Below, one piece after another: positions 34,429 through 41,897 of a DNA stretch of 64,000 nt. Each line of letters opens with the position of its first letter. Positions within the stretch are counted from its first letter, which is position 1. Under the pieces are notes generated by a model. It did not search any database. It was not told where the DNA came from and worked only from the letters and a program-made list of their open reading frames with translations. The DNA is from Amycolatopsis jiangsuensis (lineage in GTDB: Bacteria; Actinomycetota; Actinomycetes; Mycobacteriales; Pseudonocardiaceae), in the NCBI RefSeq assembly GCF_014204865.1, contig NZ_JACHMG010000001.1:7156501-7220500 (forward strand). The letters are read 5' to 3'. Position numbers and translations under genes: made by a program.

Positions 34429-35373
34429 ATGGTGAACCTGATGCGCGGCGTGGCCCGCGGTGTGACCGCCGGAGCGGCCGGAACGACAGCATTGAACGCC
34501 GCGAGCGGTCTCGACTCGGTGGTCCGCGCACGGCCGGCCAGCACGGTGCCGGAGCAGCTGGTGGAACGCGTGGCGAAGGACGCCATCCCCGGCAGGGGAA
34601 AGGTCAGGAAGAACCGGGTCGCGGCACTCGGACCGCTGGCCGGCATAGGCAACGGCGTGGGAATCGGCGGTCTCGCGGGCGGTCTGCGCGCGGTGGGCCT
34701 GCGGCTGCCGGCCGGGCTGGGCGGACCGGTGCTGGGGCTGGCCGCGATGGTCGCCACCGATGGGCCTGTCGCGCTGACGAAGGTTTCGCGCCCGGCCGAA
34801 TGGAGCACCGACGACTGGCTGGCCGACATCGTGCCGCATCTCGCGTACGGCGTGGTCACCCACCGGACCATCGCCTCGCTTTCGAAGGACGAGGAGCGTC
34901 CCCCACCCGCAGCGCGCTGTCGCACGCTGATTCGGGCGGGCGCACTCGGCGCCGCGACCGGACTGCGGAGCAGCATCGGAATGAGCGCGCTGTCGTTGAG
35001 CGCCCGCCGCGACGATGCCGGTGTTTCGTCGAGGATCGCCGGGCCGTGGGCCAAGACGGGCAGTGTGGTGGTCGCGGCCGGAGAAACGGTGCTGGACAAG
35101 CAACCCACGACACCCGACCGCACCGAGCCGCCGGGCTTGCTGCCGCGAGCCGGGCTGGCCGCCACGTCCGGTGGTGCCGTCGCGGCCCGTTACGGCGAGG
35201 ATCCGGACCTGCCGGCCCTGGTCGGCGCCGCGGCCGCGATCGGCAGTGCGATGGCCGGGATCCGGTTCCGGGCAGTGGCGCGGAAACGCTGCGGGAAGGA
35301 CCTCCCCGGCGCGCTGGTGGAAGACGCGGTGGCCGTCGTACTCAGCTGGCTGGCGGTCCGTCGCGGCAAGTGA
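34429..35373 (+). CDS. Two-part membrane protein with C-terminal DUF4126-like domain
   Basis: 314 aa. The N-terminal half (~1-150) has weakly hydrophobic Gly/Ala-rich segments (GRGKVRKNRVAALGPLAGIG, LAGGLRAVGLRLPAG). The C-terminal half (~160-312) looks like DUF4126: LGAATGLRSSIGMSALSLSA, VLDKQPTTPDRTEPPGLLPR, then GRALVEDAVAVVL-type ending (GALVEDAVAVVLSWLAVR). Both halves are found in actinobacterial stress genes, separately or together; this looks like a fusion. Probably leaderless. The final codons lie in the first unit of a direct repeat that continues downstream. Confidence 0.65.
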   Translation: MVNLMRGVARGVTAGAAGTTALNAASGLDSVVRARPASTVPEQLVERVAKDAIPGRGKVRKNRVAALGPLAGIGNGVGIGGLAGGLRAVGLRLPAGLGGPVLGLAAMVATDGPVALTKVSRPAEWSTDDWLADIVPHLAYGVVTHRTIASLSKDEERPPPAARCRTLIRAGALGAATGLRSSIGMSALSLSARRDDAGVSSRIAGPWAKTGSVVVAAGETVLDKQPTTPDRTEPPGLLPRAGLAATSGGAVAARYGEDPDLPALVGAAAAIGSAMAGIRFRAVARKRCGKDLPGALVEDAVAVVLSWLAVRRGK

Positions 35374-35469
35374 TCTCGTGGGGCCGGCTGGCGGGCGGTC
35401 CGTTGCGGCACGTGACTCGGTGGGGCTGGCCGGCGGTTCGTTGTGGCAAGTGATTCCGTGGGGCAGGCA
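35352..35469. repeat. Three imperfect ~40-bp direct repeats
   Basis: Units start at 35352, 35394 and 35432, each reading GGCGGT(C/T)CGT(C/T)G(C/T)GGCA, then GTGA, then GTGGGGC. The first unit forms the last seven codons and stop of the DUF4126-like gene; the others fill the start of the 304-base gap before the convergent gene. The remaining gap (35470-35677) shows only GC-rich low-complexity sequence. Confidence 0.7.
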
Positions 35470-35677
35470 CGCGGGAAGAGTCGGGACGGCCTCAGGCGGC
35501 CCGGGAGACAGGTACGCGGGACGGCCCGGGGATGACCCGTGACGGCCCGGGATGGCACTGCGATGTCGCGGCGGTGTCCCGGGTTCGGCCCCTGAAGCTC
35601 CGGCGATGTCGCCGCGACCCACCGCGCTTCGGCGAAGTCGGTATTCGTGCGCGCCTCGGCGTACCGAGCTGGGAACG

Positions 35678-36088
35678 TCAGCCTTCGGTGATTCGCTGCA
35701 CCGCGAGGGCGACCAGTTCCGGGCGGGCGCACGTCACGGTCAGGTTGGGGTGTTTCAGCAGTCCCCAGGGTTCGATTCCCGGTACCGGCTCCCGAAATCG
35801 CAGACACACCGCGTTTTCCGTGCTGGTGCCGAAGGTGAGGCCGCGGTCGCTCAGGGACAGCCGCACGCCGAGTGCGCGGACCGCGCGCAGCGGGCCGGTC
35901 ACCTCGGCGCCGGCGAGGTTCGTCAGTGGCGTGGTGACCAGCCAGGGGCCGAACCGGACCCGCAGGCCCTCCGCGGTCAGCCGGAGCCCGCTCCGGAAGA
36001 GGCGTGACCAGGTGTGGTCGTGCACGAAGTCCGCGGTGAGCCGGTGCCGCGACGCAGCTGCGAGCTCGGCGGCCGTTGCGGGGGACAT
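35678..36088 (-). CDS. Uncharacterised stress-promoter protein, 136 aa
   Basis: 136 aa; ATG at 36088 preceded by GGAGGCAAGC. Compact and soluble, with SRHRLTADFVHDHTWSRLFR, TAEGLRVRFGPWLVTTPLTN and FGTSTENAVCLRFREPVPGI; the beta-rich core ending in TVTCARPELVALAVQRI recalls small PH- or lipocalin-like domains. I do not recognise the family. A perfect GTTT-N15-GGGTAA promoter lies 42 bases upstream, back to back with that of the quinone oxidoreductase. Confidence 0.75.
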   Translation of the reverse strand: MSPATAAELAAASRHRLTADFVHDHTWSRLFRSGLRLTAEGLRVRFGPWLVTTPLTNLAGAEVTGPLRAVRALGVRLSLSDRGLTFGTSTENAVCLRFREPVPGIEPWGLLKHPNLTVTCARPELVALAVQRITEG

Positions 36089-36129
36089 GCTTGCCTCCAA
36101 GCAGGGGAGTCGGGGCCAGTCTCCGGCGG

Positions 36130-36154
36130 TTACCCGGGGGGTGCGGGCGGAAAC
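36130..36154 (-). promoter_or_regulatory. Stress sigma-type promoter, perfect (GTTT-N15-GGGTAA)
   Basis: Minus strand GTTT 36154-36151, spacer 36150-36136, GGGTAA 36135-36130; for the 136-aa protein. Confidence 0.75.
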
Positions 36155-36164
36155 CCGCCCCGCG

Positions 36165-36189
36165 GTTTTCGCCGGGTGCGGCCGGGTAG
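36165..36189 (+). promoter_or_regulatory. Stress sigma-type promoter, perfect (GTTT-N15-GGGTAG)
   Basis: GTTT 36165-36168, spacer 36169-36183, GGGTAG 36184-36189, then 9 bases to the quinone oxidoreductase ATG. Confidence 0.77.
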
Positions 36190-36198
36190 CCGGGGCAG

Positions 36199-37149
36199 AT
36201 GACTATGCGAGCAGTGGTGATCCGCGAATTCGGCGGTCCGGAAGTGCTCACCCCCACCGAGGTGGAGGTGCCCGAGCCTGGCCCGGGCCAGGTGCGGATC
36301 CGGGTGGTCGCCGCGGCCACCAACCCGGTCGAGGCCAAGATCCGCCAGGGCGTCGCGATGCCGGATCTCCCGCTCCCGGCGATCCTCGGCGGCGACGTGT
36401 CGGGGGTGGTCGACGCGGTCGGCCCCGGCGTGGCGGATCCGGCCGTGGGAGACGAGGTCTATTGCACGCCGGAGCTCACCGCCCGGCAGGCGGGTTATGC
36501 CGAGTACTGCGTGGTTTCCGCGTCGATCGCGGCACCGAAACCGCGTTCCCTCGGCCATCGCGAGGCGGCCGCGATCCCGCTCGCCGGCGGTACCGCCTGG
36601 GAGGCGATCGTGCGGCGGCTGGCGGTCCGGCCCGGGGAAACCGTTCTGGTGCAAGGAGGTTCCGGCGGGGTCGGGACGTTCGCGGTGCAGTTCGCCGTCG
36701 CGGCGGGGGGCAGGGTGCTCGCCACCGCGGGCCCGAAGAACCAGGACCTGCTCAGCGAGCTGGGTGCGGTGGCGATCGACTACCACCGCGACGACCCGGC
36801 GCAGGTGACCCGCGACGAGACCGGTGGACACGGCGCGGACGCCGTCCTCGACCTCGTGGGCGGCGAGAACCTGGCGACCAGCTGCCGGGCCGCGCGGGAC
36901 TTCGGGCGGATCGCGACCGTCCTGCCGCCGTCCGGTGAACTTCCCGATCTGTACCAGCGCAACCAGGTCCTGCACGGGATCATGCTGACCCGCGAACGTG
37001 CCCGGCTGGACGAGATGACCCCGGTGTTCGAACGGGGGCAGGCCCGGCCCGTGGTGACCGGAGTCCTGCCGCTCGACCGGGTCCGCGAGTCTCACGAACA
37101 GCTCGATTCCGGGCACGGCCGCGGGAAAACCGTTCTGGAAGTCGGCTGA
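36199..37149 (+). CDS. Quinone oxidoreductase-like MDR protein
   Basis: 316 aa, medium-chain dehydrogenase/reductase without structural zinc Cys, i.e. zeta-crystallin/QOR type. GEGPGQ-like N-terminal part (VEVPEPGPGQVRIRVVAAAT), then NADPH-binding VLVQGGSGGVGTFAVQFAVA (~150-170). The C-terminal GKTVLEVG is the family end. Reduces quinones or conjugated carbonyls with NADPH, a common oxidative-stress function. Probably leaderless from the perfect stress promoter; a second ATG two codons in is possible. A terminator follows at 37224. Confidence 0.88.
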   Translation: MTMRAVVIREFGGPEVLTPTEVEVPEPGPGQVRIRVVAAATNPVEAKIRQGVAMPDLPLPAILGGDVSGVVDAVGPGVADPAVGDEVYCTPELTARQAGYAEYCVVSASIAAPKPRSLGHREAAAIPLAGGTAWEAIVRRLAVRPGETVLVQGGSGGVGTFAVQFAVAAGGRVLATAGPKNQDLLSELGAVAIDYHRDDPAQVTRDETGGHGADAVLDLVGGENLATSCRAARDFGRIATVLPPSGELPDLYQRNQVLHGIMLTRERARLDEMTPVFERGQARPVVTGVLPLDRVRESHEQLDSGHGRGKTVLEVG

Positions 37150-37223
37150 GGTTTCGTCCCGGATGGTGCCGGGAATGCTTCGGGTGGAGATGTTCTTCGG
37201 CATGCAGAAGCGCGTCTCAAAGT

Positions 37224-37264
37224 CCCGCCGGGTCCAGGTGATGCGGCCCGGCGGGGCGCTTTTC
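37224..37264 (+). terminator. Terminator hairpin with T-run
   Basis: 9-bp stem CCCGCCGGG (37224-37232) / CCCGGCGGG (37247-37255), then GCGCTTTTCC. It lies 75 bases after the quinone oxidoreductase stop and just before the convergent DUF2945 gene end, so it may serve both directions. Confidence 0.65.
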
Positions 37265-37267
37265 CGC

Positions 37268-37477
37268 TCAGAGCGGATGAATCTTGTCCGGATGGTGCAC
37301 GGCGGTGGCGCCGGACTTGTCGCTGCGGACGAGGTACTGGGGAGCGTCGGCGGAGGCCTTGACGTGCCGGCCACCCGCTTCGGTGTCACTGGTGATCTTC
37401 TTTTCCACGATACCGGTGGAACTCTGGTTTCCGGCGTCCCAGCGGACGCGGTCACCGCGGTGGAATTCCTTGCTCAT
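37268..37477 (-). CDS. DUF2945 (hypervirulence-associated TUDOR-like) small protein
   Basis: 69 aa. FHRGDRVRWDAGNQSSTGIV and YLVRSDKSGATAVHHPD match the DUF2945 SH3-like barrel, found in many actinobacterial and rhizobial stress operons; ligand unknown. The ATG overlaps the stop codon of the FUSC-like gene (ATGA), so it is translated from the same mRNA. Good ribosome site (AAGGAGGACCTC). Confidence 0.9.
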   Translation of the reverse strand: MSKEFHRGDRVRWDAGNQSSTGIVEKKITSDTEAGGRHVKASADAPQYLVRSDKSGATAVHHPDKIHPL

Positions 37478-38532
37478 GAGGTCCTCCTTGATTCCGAATA
37501 TCCGACTGCGATCAGCAGATCTCGTGCGCAGGCGCGGGCGGCGTACACCGCTGCGCCCGGGTAACCCGGGGTGGGCTCGCCAACCGGTTCCAGTACCTGC
37601 AGAGCGTGTTCGGCCGCCGCGCCGGCGGCCCGCCCGTCGTCGCTGTTCGCCAGTGCGGCGCACGCGTCGGCCAGTGCGGTGACGGCGTCGTGCAGCGCCG
37701 GCGGCAAACGGTCGTGACGGTCGAGCGCGGCACCGGTGATGCGCACCAAGCTCAGTACCGCGTTCGCCTGCAAGGTCAGCTGCTCGCTGTGGCCGGCCGA
37801 ACGGCGCACGCGCTCGCGCAGCGGCCATCTCCGCGGCGCGAACACGACCACCTGCCGGGCGGTCGTGCGGGCTTGGGTCAGCGACGCCAGATCGCCGTGA
37901 ATCCGGTGTCCCACCTCGAGTTCCCAATCCTCGCTGCGGAGCGGACGGTCGGTGGTGAGCTGTTCGGCGAGGTCGGCCAGCGCGTCGCGCAGCCCGGTGA
38001 ACAGCCGCCGCACCGCTTCACGCAGCAGCCGTCGTGGATCGGCGGGCAGCAGCAGTACCCCGATCACCACGGTGACGCCGCCGCCGATCAGTGCGTCGAC
38101 GAGCCGTTCGGTCCCGGACCCGGGTTTGTGCAGTGCCAGGATCAACACAGCGGACGCGGTCGTCTGGTTGACGAACATCAGTCCCTGCCCGAACATCCCT
38201 CCGCCCACCGCGAGCGCCACGTACATCGCGACCAGTGCCGCGACGGCGAACGCCAGCGCGCCGGTCCCCGCGACCGCCTCCACGAGGGTGCCGATGCCGA
38301 TGCCCAGCGCCACGCCGGTCATCAACTGCACTGCCCGCTGTCCGCGCAGCACGTCGCTGGCCGACAACGAGACAGCGGCCGCGATCGGGGCGAAGAACGG
38401 CTGCGGATGCCCGAGCAGATCGTGCGTGACGTACCACGAAGCGCTCACCGCGACCGCGGTCTGCACCACCGCCCAGCGGGCGCCGAGCATGCGGTGTCCC
38501 GCCGCGGTCGCGAGCTGCCTGGCACGGCTCAT
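37474..38532 (-). CDS. FUSC/aromatic-acid exporter-like membrane protein
   Basis: 352 aa. Six N-terminal membrane segments in the first ~165 residues (FFAPIAAAVSLSASDVLRGQ carries the FUSC-like turn), then a cytoplasmic helical half (LFTGLRDALADLAEQLTTDR, VVFAPRRWPLRERVRRSAGH). FUSC proteins resemble half of the AaeB/YccS exporters of aromatic acids; 352 aa is close to actinobacterial homologues. The perfect stress promoter on the minus strand ends 9 bases before the ATG, which has no ribosome site, so the mRNA is probably leaderless. DUF2945 follows with an ATGA overlap. Confidence 0.8.
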   Translation of the reverse strand: MSRARQLATAAGHRMLGARWAVVQTAVAVSASWYVTHDLLGHPQPFFAPIAAAVSLSASDVLRGQRAVQLMTGVALGIGIGTLVEAVAGTGALAFAVAALVAMYVALAVGGGMFGQGLMFVNQTTASAVLILALHKPGSGTERLVDALIGGGVTVVIGVLLLPADPRRLLREAVRRLFTGLRDALADLAEQLTTDRPLRSEDWELEVGHRIHGDLASLTQARTTARQVVVFAPRRWPLRERVRRSAGHSEQLTLQANAVLSLVRITGAALDRHDRLPPALHDAVTALADACAALANSDDGRAAGAAAEHALQVLEPVGEPTPGYPGAAVYAARACARDLLIAVGYSESRRTS

Positions 38533-38541
38533 CCGGTCGGT

Positions 38542-38566
38542 TTACCCGGCCGGCCGGTGCGGAAAC
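38542..38566 (-). promoter_or_regulatory. Stress sigma-type promoter, perfect (GTTT-N15-GGGTAA)
   Basis: Minus strand GTTT 38566-38563, spacer 38562-38548, GGGTAA 38547-38542; 9 bases to the FUSC-like ATG. Confidence 0.78.
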
Positions 38567-38569
38567 GAG

Positions 38570-38594
38570 GTTTCCCGGCCCCGCCTGCGGGTAT
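38570..38594 (+). promoter_or_regulatory. Stress sigma-type promoter, perfect (GTTT-N15-GGGTAT)
   Basis: GTTT 38570-38573, spacer 38574-38588, GGGTAT 38589-38594; for the SPW-repeat gene. Three bases from the divergent -35 box. Confidence 0.78.
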
Positions 38595-38629
38595 CACGCG
38601 AACCCCACCCGTCGAAGGAGGAAACCCGG

Positions 38630-39061
38630 ATGAAGAGGGCCGTGGCCGCCGGGCTCGATCCCGGTGACCGGAAACTACGCGAGAGCCGGCTGACCCTCGG
38701 TGCGGAACTGCTGGCCGGAGCCTGGCTGATCGTCGCCGCGTTCGTGTTCACCTACGCCTTCACCCTGGCCGGCGACACCGGGTTCTGGAACACCCTCGTC
38801 TGCGGCGTGGTCGTCGCGGCCGTGGCGCTGATCCGGCTCGTCCAGCCCGACCGCGCACGCCTGCTGGGCGTGGTGAACGTCCTGATCGCCGCCTGGCTGA
38901 TCGTCTCCCCGTTCGCCTTCGGTTACCCGAAAGAGGGCCACCGCGACGCGCTGCGCACCGATTCCTTGATCGTCGGCATCCTGCTGGCCATCGTCGCGGT
39001 CATCTCGCTGACGGTCGCGGTGCGCCGCCGGCGCGGCGACTTCCCGCGCTCCGAGGGCTGA
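38630..39061 (+). CDS. SPW-repeat membrane protein
   Basis: 143 aa with four membrane helices in two SPW-like repeats: ELLAGAWLIVAAFVFTYAFT and NVLIAAWLIVSPFAFGYPKE, each followed by a second helix (FWNTLVCGVVVAAVALIRLV and DSLIVGILLAIVAVISLTVA). The family is of unknown function and recurs in bacterial stress and sporulation-related loci. The start has AAGGAGGAAACCCGG. It is convergent with the Rieske oxidoreductase gene, 3 bases away. Confidence 0.88.
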   Translation: MKRAVAAGLDPGDRKLRESRLTLGAELLAGAWLIVAAFVFTYAFTLAGDTGFWNTLVCGVVVAAVALIRLVQPDRARLLGVVNVLIAAWLIVSPFAFGYPKEGHRDALRTDSLIVGILLAIVAVISLTVAVRRRRGDFPRSEG

Positions 39062-39064
39062 AAA

Positions 39065-40552
39065 TCACGGTTGCCGCCGGGGCAGCGGTTCGGTCGCGGG
39101 CCCTTCCAGCACGGCGCCGTCCACGTCGAACCGGGATCCGTGGCAGGGGCAGTCCCAGCTGCGTTCGGCGGCGTTGAACCGCACGAAGCAGCCGAGGTGA
39201 GTGCAGCGCATCGACACCGCGTGCAGGCCACCTTCACGGTCCCGGTACACCCCCTTGCGGCCTCGGCCGTCCGGCAGTACCCGTGCCTGGTCGACCGCGA
39301 TGTCGTCGGTGGTCTTCGCCTCGGCCGGGGCGAGCCGGTCGCCGACGAGGTCCTTGGCGACCTTCGCGTTCTGCCGGAGCAGGCTGGGCGCCGACCGAGG
39401 CGAGAACCGCTGCGGTGAGAAGAGTTCGCGGTGCGGGTTGAGTGAGCCGGTGATTCCGTCGGCGATCACCGTCGCCGCCACGGTGCCCATCGCCAGGCCC
39501 CATTTGCCGAATCCGGTCGCGACCCACATCCGCTGCGCGCCCGGGAAGTACGGTCCGGCCACCGGGACGCTGTCGTAACTCTTCGGGTCCTGTGCCGACC
39601 ACCGGTGCGTGACTTCGCCGATGTCGAAGTGCCGCGCGGCGAACTCGCTCAGCTCCGTGTAGCGCTCGAACCCGATCCGATCACCGGCCGGATGCCCCTG
39701 CCCGCCCAGGATCAGCTTGCCCCCGTGGGCGGCGAACGACCACACCGGACTTCCCGCGCTGATCGCGAGTTCCCCCGGCGGCGAGCCGGACCGCAGCGCG
39801 GCGGCGATGCAGTAGGAGCGCTGCACTTCCAGGCGTGGGAAGAACAATCCGCGGTCGAGGAGAGGATAGTGGGTCGCGACGACCACGGTGCCGGCCGAGA
39901 GCACGCCGTGGTCGGTGCGGACTCGGTACGGCGAGGTGGCACCGACGTGCCGGACCCGGCTGTTCTCGTAGACCCGGCCGCCCTCGGCCACGACGGCGTC
40001 GGCGAGGCCGCGGACGTAGTCGACCGGATGCAGCTCGATCTGCCCGGGCAGCCGGACCGCGCCGTGCACGGGTACCGGCAGGTCCAGCGTCGCACTCCAC
40101 TCGACCGGCAGACCGGCGCGCTGCGCCGCCTGGTACTCGGCACGCACCGTTTCCCGTTCCGAGGTGGTGAGCGCGAAGGTCGCGGCGGATGCCCGGCGCA
40201 GCCCGCAGTCGATCGGCTCGGCGAGGGTCGCCAGCAGTTCGACGCCGGCTCGCGCGGCAGCCGCGTAACCGGCGGCGGTCGAGGTCCCGTGCTCGCGCTC
40301 CAGCGTCGAGTACACAGTGGACTGGAGTGCGGTGACCTTGGCGGTGTTGTTGCCGCTGGCTCCCTCGGCCACCCGGCCGGCTTCGACCACGGCCACGTCC
40401 TCGCCGCGGCGGGCGAGCAGCAGCGCGGTGGTCAGTCCCGCGATCCCGCCGCCGATGACCACGACACCGGCGCGTTCCCGGCCGCTCAACGGCTCTCGCG
40501 GCGTGCCACGGGCGGTGTCGAGCCACAGTGACTGTTCGGCGGTGGTGGTCAT
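39065..40552 (-). CDS. FAD-dependent oxidoreductase with C-terminal Rieske domain
   Basis: 495 aa. GVVVIGGGIAGLTTALLLAR near residue 30 binds FAD in a DAO-type fold, which continues to ~385 (MWVATGFGKWGLAMGTVAAT). A Rieske [2Fe-2S] domain occupies ~405-490 with CTHLGC and CPCHGSRFD, giving the two Cys and two His ligands. This FAD-Rieske fusion is widespread in stress regulons, including Bacillus YhfW-type proteins; the substrate is not known. ATG overlaps the stop of the DUF4383 gene (ATGA), so the two are coupled. Confidence 0.9.
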   Translation of the reverse strand: MTTTAEQSLWLDTARGTPREPLSGRERAGVVVIGGGIAGLTTALLLARRGEDVAVVEAGRVAEGASGNNTAKVTALQSTVYSTLEREHGTSTAAGYAAAARAGVELLATLAEPIDCGLRRASAATFALTTSERETVRAEYQAAQRAGLPVEWSATLDLPVPVHGAVRLPGQIELHPVDYVRGLADAVVAEGGRVYENSRVRHVGATSPYRVRTDHGVLSAGTVVVATHYPLLDRGLFFPRLEVQRSYCIAAALRSGSPPGELAISAGSPVWSFAAHGGKLILGGQGHPAGDRIGFERYTELSEFAARHFDIGEVTHRWSAQDPKSYDSVPVAGPYFPGAQRMWVATGFGKWGLAMGTVAATVIADGITGSLNPHRELFSPQRFSPRSAPSLLRQNAKVAKDLVGDRLAPAEAKTTDDIAVDQARVLPDGRGRKGVYRDREGGLHAVSMRCTHLGCFVRFNAAERSWDCPCHGSRFDVDGAVLEGPATEPLPRRQP

Positions 40553-40989
40553 CGTGCCTCCGGATGACGGGCGCCCATCGGGAGCACGCCGAGCAGGATC
40601 ATGCCGACGGCCAGGCCCAGGTGCAGCCAGTTGTCGGCGCTGTTGACCGGGACGAAGTTGGCGGCGCTGTCCTGGTCGATGATCAGCCCGTACAGCCACA
40701 GCAGCAGGTAGATCACGCCACCGACGAGCAGGAAGTTCCGAGCTCCGGCCGGAGTGCGCGCCAGCGCGAGCCCGGCGACGCCGAACGCGAGGTGCACGAG
40801 GTTGTGCAGGACCGAGACGCCGAACAGGCCGAACAGCAGGGCACCGGAATGGTGGCCCGCGCCGGCGAGCAGGTCGTAGTCCGTGGTGACGCCGGGGACG
40901 AAGCCGAGCACGCCGACGAGCAGGAACACCACTCCGACGACGGCGGCGACCAGCTGGCGCGGCGTACGCCGGACCGCGGTGGTGGTCAT
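40549..40989 (-). CDS. DUF4383 membrane protein
   Basis: 146 aa with four membrane helices (LVAAVVGVVFLLVGVLGFVP, FGVSVLHNLVHLAFGVAGLA, FLLVGGVIYLLLWLYGLIID, WLHLGLAVGMILLGVLP). HNLVHLAFGV is characteristic of DUF4383, an actinobacterial family of unknown function. ATG at 40989 after CCAGGAGGCCCGGCC. First gene of the operon with the FAD-Rieske enzyme; GTTT-N15-GGCTAC lies 58 bases upstream. Confidence 0.88.
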   Translation of the reverse strand: MTTTAVRRTPRQLVAAVVGVVFLLVGVLGFVPGVTTDYDLLAGAGHHSGALLFGLFGVSVLHNLVHLAFGVAGLALARTPAGARNFLLVGGVIYLLLWLYGLIIDQDSAANFVPVNSADNWLHLGLAVGMILLGVLPMGARHPEAR

Positions 40990-41046
40990 GGCCGGGCCTC
41001 CTGGGGAGTCAGCACGCCCCGGAGGTTCCGAGGCGCAGTCCACCGA

Positions 41047-41071
41047 GTAGCCCGTGCCCGGCCGCGCAAAC
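41047..41071 (-). promoter_or_regulatory. Stress sigma-type promoter variant (GTTT-N15-GGCTAC)
   Basis: Minus strand GTTT 41071-41068, 15-base spacer, GGCTAC 41052-41047; perfect -35, one mismatch in the -10. Confidence 0.5.
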
Positions 41072-41082
41072 CCGCGCGAGGT

Positions 41083-41484
41083 TCACCCGGCGAGTTCCAC
41101 GGTCCACAGCAGGCAGTGCACGATCGCGGCGAGCCCGCTGCCGCGTGCGGCCAGTTCCAGCTGGCAGTTCAGTCCCGGCAGGTCCCCGTTCAGCTCCGCC
41201 AGCACTGCGCGCAGCGCGGCTCGCACGCCCGGTTCGAGTTCGTCGACGTCGGCCGGCAGCGCCGTCTCGTCGACGGCCACCGCGGTGAACACGACCTCTT
41301 CCGGTTGCGGGCCGAACCGGTCGCACACGGTGGCTGCGCAGCGGTGCACCAGATCGCGCAGCACCGAGGCCCGTCTGCTCCCGGCGCCGGCGGCCAGTTC
41401 GCTGAGCAGGTGCGCGACCTCGCCGAAGTCGCCACCGCGGGTCGCGGTCACCAGGTCGTCCGTGACAGCCTGCGCTGGGGTCAT
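41083..41484 (-). CDS. Uncharacterised stress-promoter protein, 133 aa
   Basis: 133 aa soluble protein. The N-terminal helical part (DDLVTATRGGDFGEVAHLLS, LRDLVHRCAATVCDRFGP) is followed by VVFTAVAVDETALPADVDEL and a C-terminal helix LAAIVHCLLWTVELAG. I do not recognise the family; the general outline resembles small actinobacterial proteins next to anti-sigma antagonists. GGTT-N15-GGGTAA lies 39 bases upstream. The preceding gene on this strand is a STAS protein. Confidence 0.7.
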   Translation of the reverse strand: MTPAQAVTDDLVTATRGGDFGEVAHLLSELAAGAGSRRASVLRDLVHRCAATVCDRFGPQPEEVVFTAVAVDETALPADVDELEPGVRAALRAVLAELNGDLPGLNCQLELAARGSGLAAIVHCLLWTVELAG

Positions 41485-41523
41485 CTCCTCGCTCCTCGCT
41501 CCCGGGTCCGCTGAATCGTCCGC

Positions 41524-41548
41524 TTACCCGGGTTCGCGGCGGTCAACC
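41524..41548 (-). promoter_or_regulatory. Stress sigma-type promoter (GGTT-N15-GGGTAA)
   Basis: Minus strand GGTT 41548-41545, 15-base spacer, GGGTAA 41529-41524; overlaps the last codons of the STAS gene. Confidence 0.6.
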
Positions 41549-41893
41549 GTGTTCGGCGACGGGAGATCCGGTGGCCACCGCGTGGTAGGCCGAACGCAGC
41601 GTTTCGTGCAGTTCGAGCAGTTCGCCGGCGTGCGAGGCCCACACCACGCGGGTGATCAGGTCCTCACCGGTCACGAGGCGGACACGCCGTCCGGCCGGCT
41701 TCGCGACGCGGGCGAACGCGAGCACAGCCTGTACCCCGGCTGAGCAGAACGCGCCGCAGCGGGACACGTCGATGACCACGTCCCCCGCGCTGTCGCCGGC
41801 CAGTTCGGCCAGCCGGTCGGCGAAGCCGGGCACGTCGGCGGTGTCCGGTGAGCCGGTCACCACGACCGTGCGCACCTGCTCGTGGATGTCCAC
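41543..41893 (-). CDS. STAS-domain anti-sigma factor antagonist
   Basis: 116 aa. GTG start at 41893, 4 bases after the SDR stop. VVVTGSPDTADVPGFADRLA, then VVIDVSRCGAFCSAGVQAVL with the Ser expected to be phosphorylated in SpoIIAA/RsbV-type antagonists (in CSAGVQ), and VRLVTGEDLITRVV. Such proteins release stress sigma factors by binding their anti-sigma kinase, which makes this gene a candidate regulator of the promoters described here. The N-terminus could be extended by 27 codons, but that region overlaps the SDR gene. Confidence 0.8.
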   Translation of the reverse strand: MDIHEQVRTVVVTGSPDTADVPGFADRLAELAGDSAGDVVIDVSRCGAFCSAGVQAVLAFARVAKPAGRRVRLVTGEDLITRVVWASHAGELLELHETLRSAYHAVATGSPVAEHG

Positions 41894-41897
41894 CCGG

